From assembly GCA_009695405.1 (NCBI GenBank), contig SIAZ01000035.1:1-18551 (forward strand): 18,551 bases of DNA, written 5' to 3'. The notes under the pieces were generated by a model that saw only the letters and a program-made list of their open reading frames with translations, made no database searches and had not been told where the DNA came from. Of the stretch, positions 17,138-18,551 are shown one piece after another. This DNA comes from Pedosphaera sp. (GTDB lineage: Bacteria; Verrucomicrobiota; Verrucomicrobiia; Limisphaerales; UBA9464). Made by a program: the position numbers and the translations under genes. Position 1 is the first letter of the stretch; every line of letters starts with the position of its first letter.

Positions 17138-17866
17138 TTATCGAGGTTGAATGGATCCCATTCCACCATCGATGCCAATCACTTGTCCGGTCACCCATGA
17201 TTGTTCCGGAGAAAGAAGCCAAGCGAGAGCGGAGGCGACATCGTCGGGTTGTCCGATACGACCGAGTGGATGAAGCGCAGTCGAGTATTTGAGAGCGGCC
17301 TCGTTGCCGGTAATGGCAGAAGCAAGGTCTGTCTGAACGAGGCCTGGTGCCACACAATTGACCCGAATACGTTGCCGCGCGTAGGACGCTGCAGCGGATT
17401 GGGCAAGGCCAATGAGACCCGCCTTAGCGGCAGAAATCGCTTCGTGATTGGCCAGACCGCGGCGGGCAGCAACCGAAGAAACAAGAGCGATCGAACCTCC
17501 ATTTTTCATCACACGAACCGAAGCGCGTAAGACATAAAAAGCACTGGTCAGATTGAGAGCCAAGGTTTGCGCCCACTCGGCATCGCTCGTGAGATGTGCT
17601 GGTTTGAGAAGAATAGAGCCAACACAGTGGGCAACGGCGTCGAGTTTGCCATGACGTGTAATGCAGTCGGCAACAAGTGCATCGACGGCAGCGGGTTCGG
17701 TCACATCACAGACCGCTTGTTCGGCTCCAAGGGGCCCGGCAACTTCAGTGAGTCGCGCAGCAGAGCGCCCAGCCAGAAGGACAGTTTCTCCGCGTTGAAT
17801 CAATTTGCGTGCTAGAGCGGAACCGATGCCACCGGCACCACCAAAAATAAGAGTCACTTGAGACAC
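17138..17866 (-). CDS. Short-chain dehydrogenase/reductase-like protein lacking the catalytic tyrosine
   Basis: The 242-residue protein has the classical SDR fold and length. The nucleotide-binding GGAGGIGSALA (9-19) stands where TGxxxGIG is usual, and LAGRS suggests the NADP-type second strand. Further on are the CDVTE aspartate (54), AHCVG in place of the NNAG turn (80-84), Asn105 in NLTSAF, Ser131 in VSSVAA and Lys148 in ISAAKAG. The catalytic Tyr should be four residues before Lys148 but is Ile144 (NHEAISAAKAG). The C-terminus, LSPEQSWVTGQVIGIDGGM, is normal. A group of SDRs with NHEAI at this site seems to exist, so this is probably a natural subfamily rather than decay. Its reaction is unknown. 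It is convergent with argS. Confidence 0.85.
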   Translation of the reverse strand: MSQVTLIFGGAGGIGSALARKLIQRGETVLLAGRSAARLTEVAGPLGAEQAVCDVTEPAAVDALVADCITRHGKLDAVAHCVGSILLKPAHLTSDAEWAQTLALNLTSAFYVLRASVRVMKNGGSIALVSSVAARRGLANHEAISAAKAGLIGLAQSAAASYARQRIRVNCVAPGLVQTDLASAITGNEAALKYSTALHPLGRIGQPDDVASALAWLLSPEQSWVTGQVIGIDGGMGSIQPR

Positions 17867-18061
17867 CGTTGAAAAGTATCATCGAATGAAGTTTAGACAA
17901 CTGCGGGAGCACCGAATTTTGAAGCAATCTCAAGCGCGTTCATAGACTGAAGCTGTAATTCATTTAACCCACAGGCAAATTTAGCTGGGATCATCCTGAG
18001 TCGTTAACTTGTTTTTAACCTTCCTTTGATTTGTAGCCTTGAAACGTGGCATCTTTCAAAA

Positions 18062-18407
18062 ATGATTCGTTGGACCTGTCTAATTTTCCTTTTGGCAGTC
18101 TTTCTTTAATGGGTAAAATGGGTCCCGCACCAAATCTTCCCGGTGCGAAATTAGATGGTTCAATTTTATTACCCAACCAGTGGTCACTTCGACCTGTCGG
18201 CAAGCAGGTTGTACTCGGTGATTTTCCAGTGAATATGGCGGTGCATCCTTCAGGAAAGTTCGTGGTGATTCTGCACTCAGGCTATGGCCAGCATGAACTG
18301 ATATCAGTCTCATTACCCGACGGGCGTGTCACCGCGCGTGTGGCATTAAACGAATCCTTTTATGGATTGGCATTCGCAACCGATGCCGAGCGCCTCTATT
18401 GCAGCGG
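18062..18407 (+). pseudogene. YncE-like beta-propeller gene, truncated by the right element and probably frameshifted
   Basis: The visible frame encodes PNLPGAKLDGSILLPNQWSL, then RPVGKQVVLGDFPVNMAVHP and FYGLAFATDAERLYCSGA. This is the start of a YncE/WD40-like propeller of the type found in Planctomycetes and Verrucomicrobia, often fused to a C-terminal phosphoesterase. The family normally continues GDEVIHVF after LYCSGA; here the repeated element begins and the frame stops at 18429. The frame has no signal peptide, yet an ATG at 18062 in the neighbouring frame gives MIRWTCLIFLLAVFL, a good signal peptide, and stops at 18107. One extra T in the CTTTAATGG region (about 18104-18112) would join the two. 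Alternatively translation starts at the ATG at 18109. The product cannot form a propeller. Confidence 0.6.
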
Positions 18408-18551
18408 TGCATTCACAAGTTGTCGGTGAATGAGCTGGACTACCGATGGCAAAGAGCTCATAAAGCAGGGCGTGCTTAAAGAACTAGTATTGCAAGGGCG
18501 ACGGATGGGATCTGAGGAAGTGGAGTGGTTACGGAGATGGATTGAGGAGCA
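18408..18551 (+). mobile_element. 5' end of the repeated mobile element, right copy
   Basis: This is the second copy of the left-end sequence, in inverted orientation (146 of 147 bases shared over 18403-18549). The hairpin CATTCAC/GTGAATG spans 18410-18432 with a 9-base loop. The element again runs in the sense direction of the gene it interrupts. In the host frame, the TGA at 18427-18429 lies directly before the element's ATG. The distal end lies outside the window. Confidence 0.7.
18430..18551 (+). CDS. N-terminal fragment of element-encoded protein, right copy (possible DUF4338-like)
   Basis: An ATG at 18430 opens a frame that continues past the window end, with 40 complete codons (MSWTTDGKELIKQGVLKE at the start, VEWLRRWIEE at the end). 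It differs from the left copy only by Asp6. The frame holds no catalytic motif. A resemblance to the N-terminus of DUF4338/DruA-like proteins is suggested from memory only. Confidence 0.5.
   Translation, partial: MSWTTDGKELIKQGVLKELVLQGRRMGSEEVEWLRRWIEE

Noticed and set aside
17867..18061. Divergent promoter region between the SDR and propeller genes
   Set aside because: TTGAAG with a 17-base spacer to ATAGAC is present, but the -10 is too weak to call.
1..18551. Defence island, CRISPR array or prophage
   Set aside because: No spacer-repeat array, integrase, phage structural gene or recognisable defence operon was found; apart from the end elements the genes are metabolic or housekeeping.

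Overview
The window looks like chromosomal DNA of a Gram-negative bacterium, most likely a member of the Verrucomicrobiota. This is inferred from three things: the mix of genes (tRNA-dependent haem synthesis, a Tat-exported xylose-isomerase-like TIM barrel, a YncE-type propeller, a DUF151 nuclease); the scarcity of clear Shine-Dalgarno sites; and the C-terminus of the large secreted protease, whose SWP-x-VPGRTY ... LYRVV pattern is typical of exported verrucomicrobial proteins. No rRNA, tRNA, CRISPR array or phage gene was seen.

Layout. Both ends carry the same sequence in inverted orientation: bases 1-147 and 18403-18549 match with one mismatch. Each copy begins a short reading frame that runs out of the window, so two copies of one mobile element, seen only at their 5' ends, bound the segment. 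The left copy cuts a metallo-beta-lactamase-fold exonuclease-like gene after about 30 codons. The right copy cuts a YncE-like beta-propeller gene after about 110 codons. Next to the left copy is a sensor histidine kinase gene with an apparent one-base frameshift near its 3' end. Upstream of it on the minus strand are a Tat-exported TIM-barrel protein and acetyl-CoA synthetase (acs). A non-coding stretch follows that holds a good candidate 6S RNA (about 5048-5224) and a strong intrinsic terminator. Then come hemL (plus), holA and a DUF151 nuclease gene (minus, overlapping by one base), and a large secreted subtilisin-like protease (plus).

From 12050 to 17089 all genes are on the plus strand: argF, a metallophosphoesterase, a membrane metalloprotease-like protein with HELTH, a PTS EIIA-2/PtsN-like protein, and argS. 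Ornithine carbamoyltransferase and arginyl-tRNA synthetase thus flank the cluster, linking arginine synthesis with its use. A short-chain dehydrogenase lacking the usual catalytic tyrosine is on the minus strand at 17138-17866.

Most of the window is housekeeping and metabolic DNA. The least ordinary parts are the repeated element at both ends, with a hairpin tip, sense-oriented insertions and an apparently shared AGCGG target; the 6S-like RNA; and two probable frameshifts in genes near the ends.
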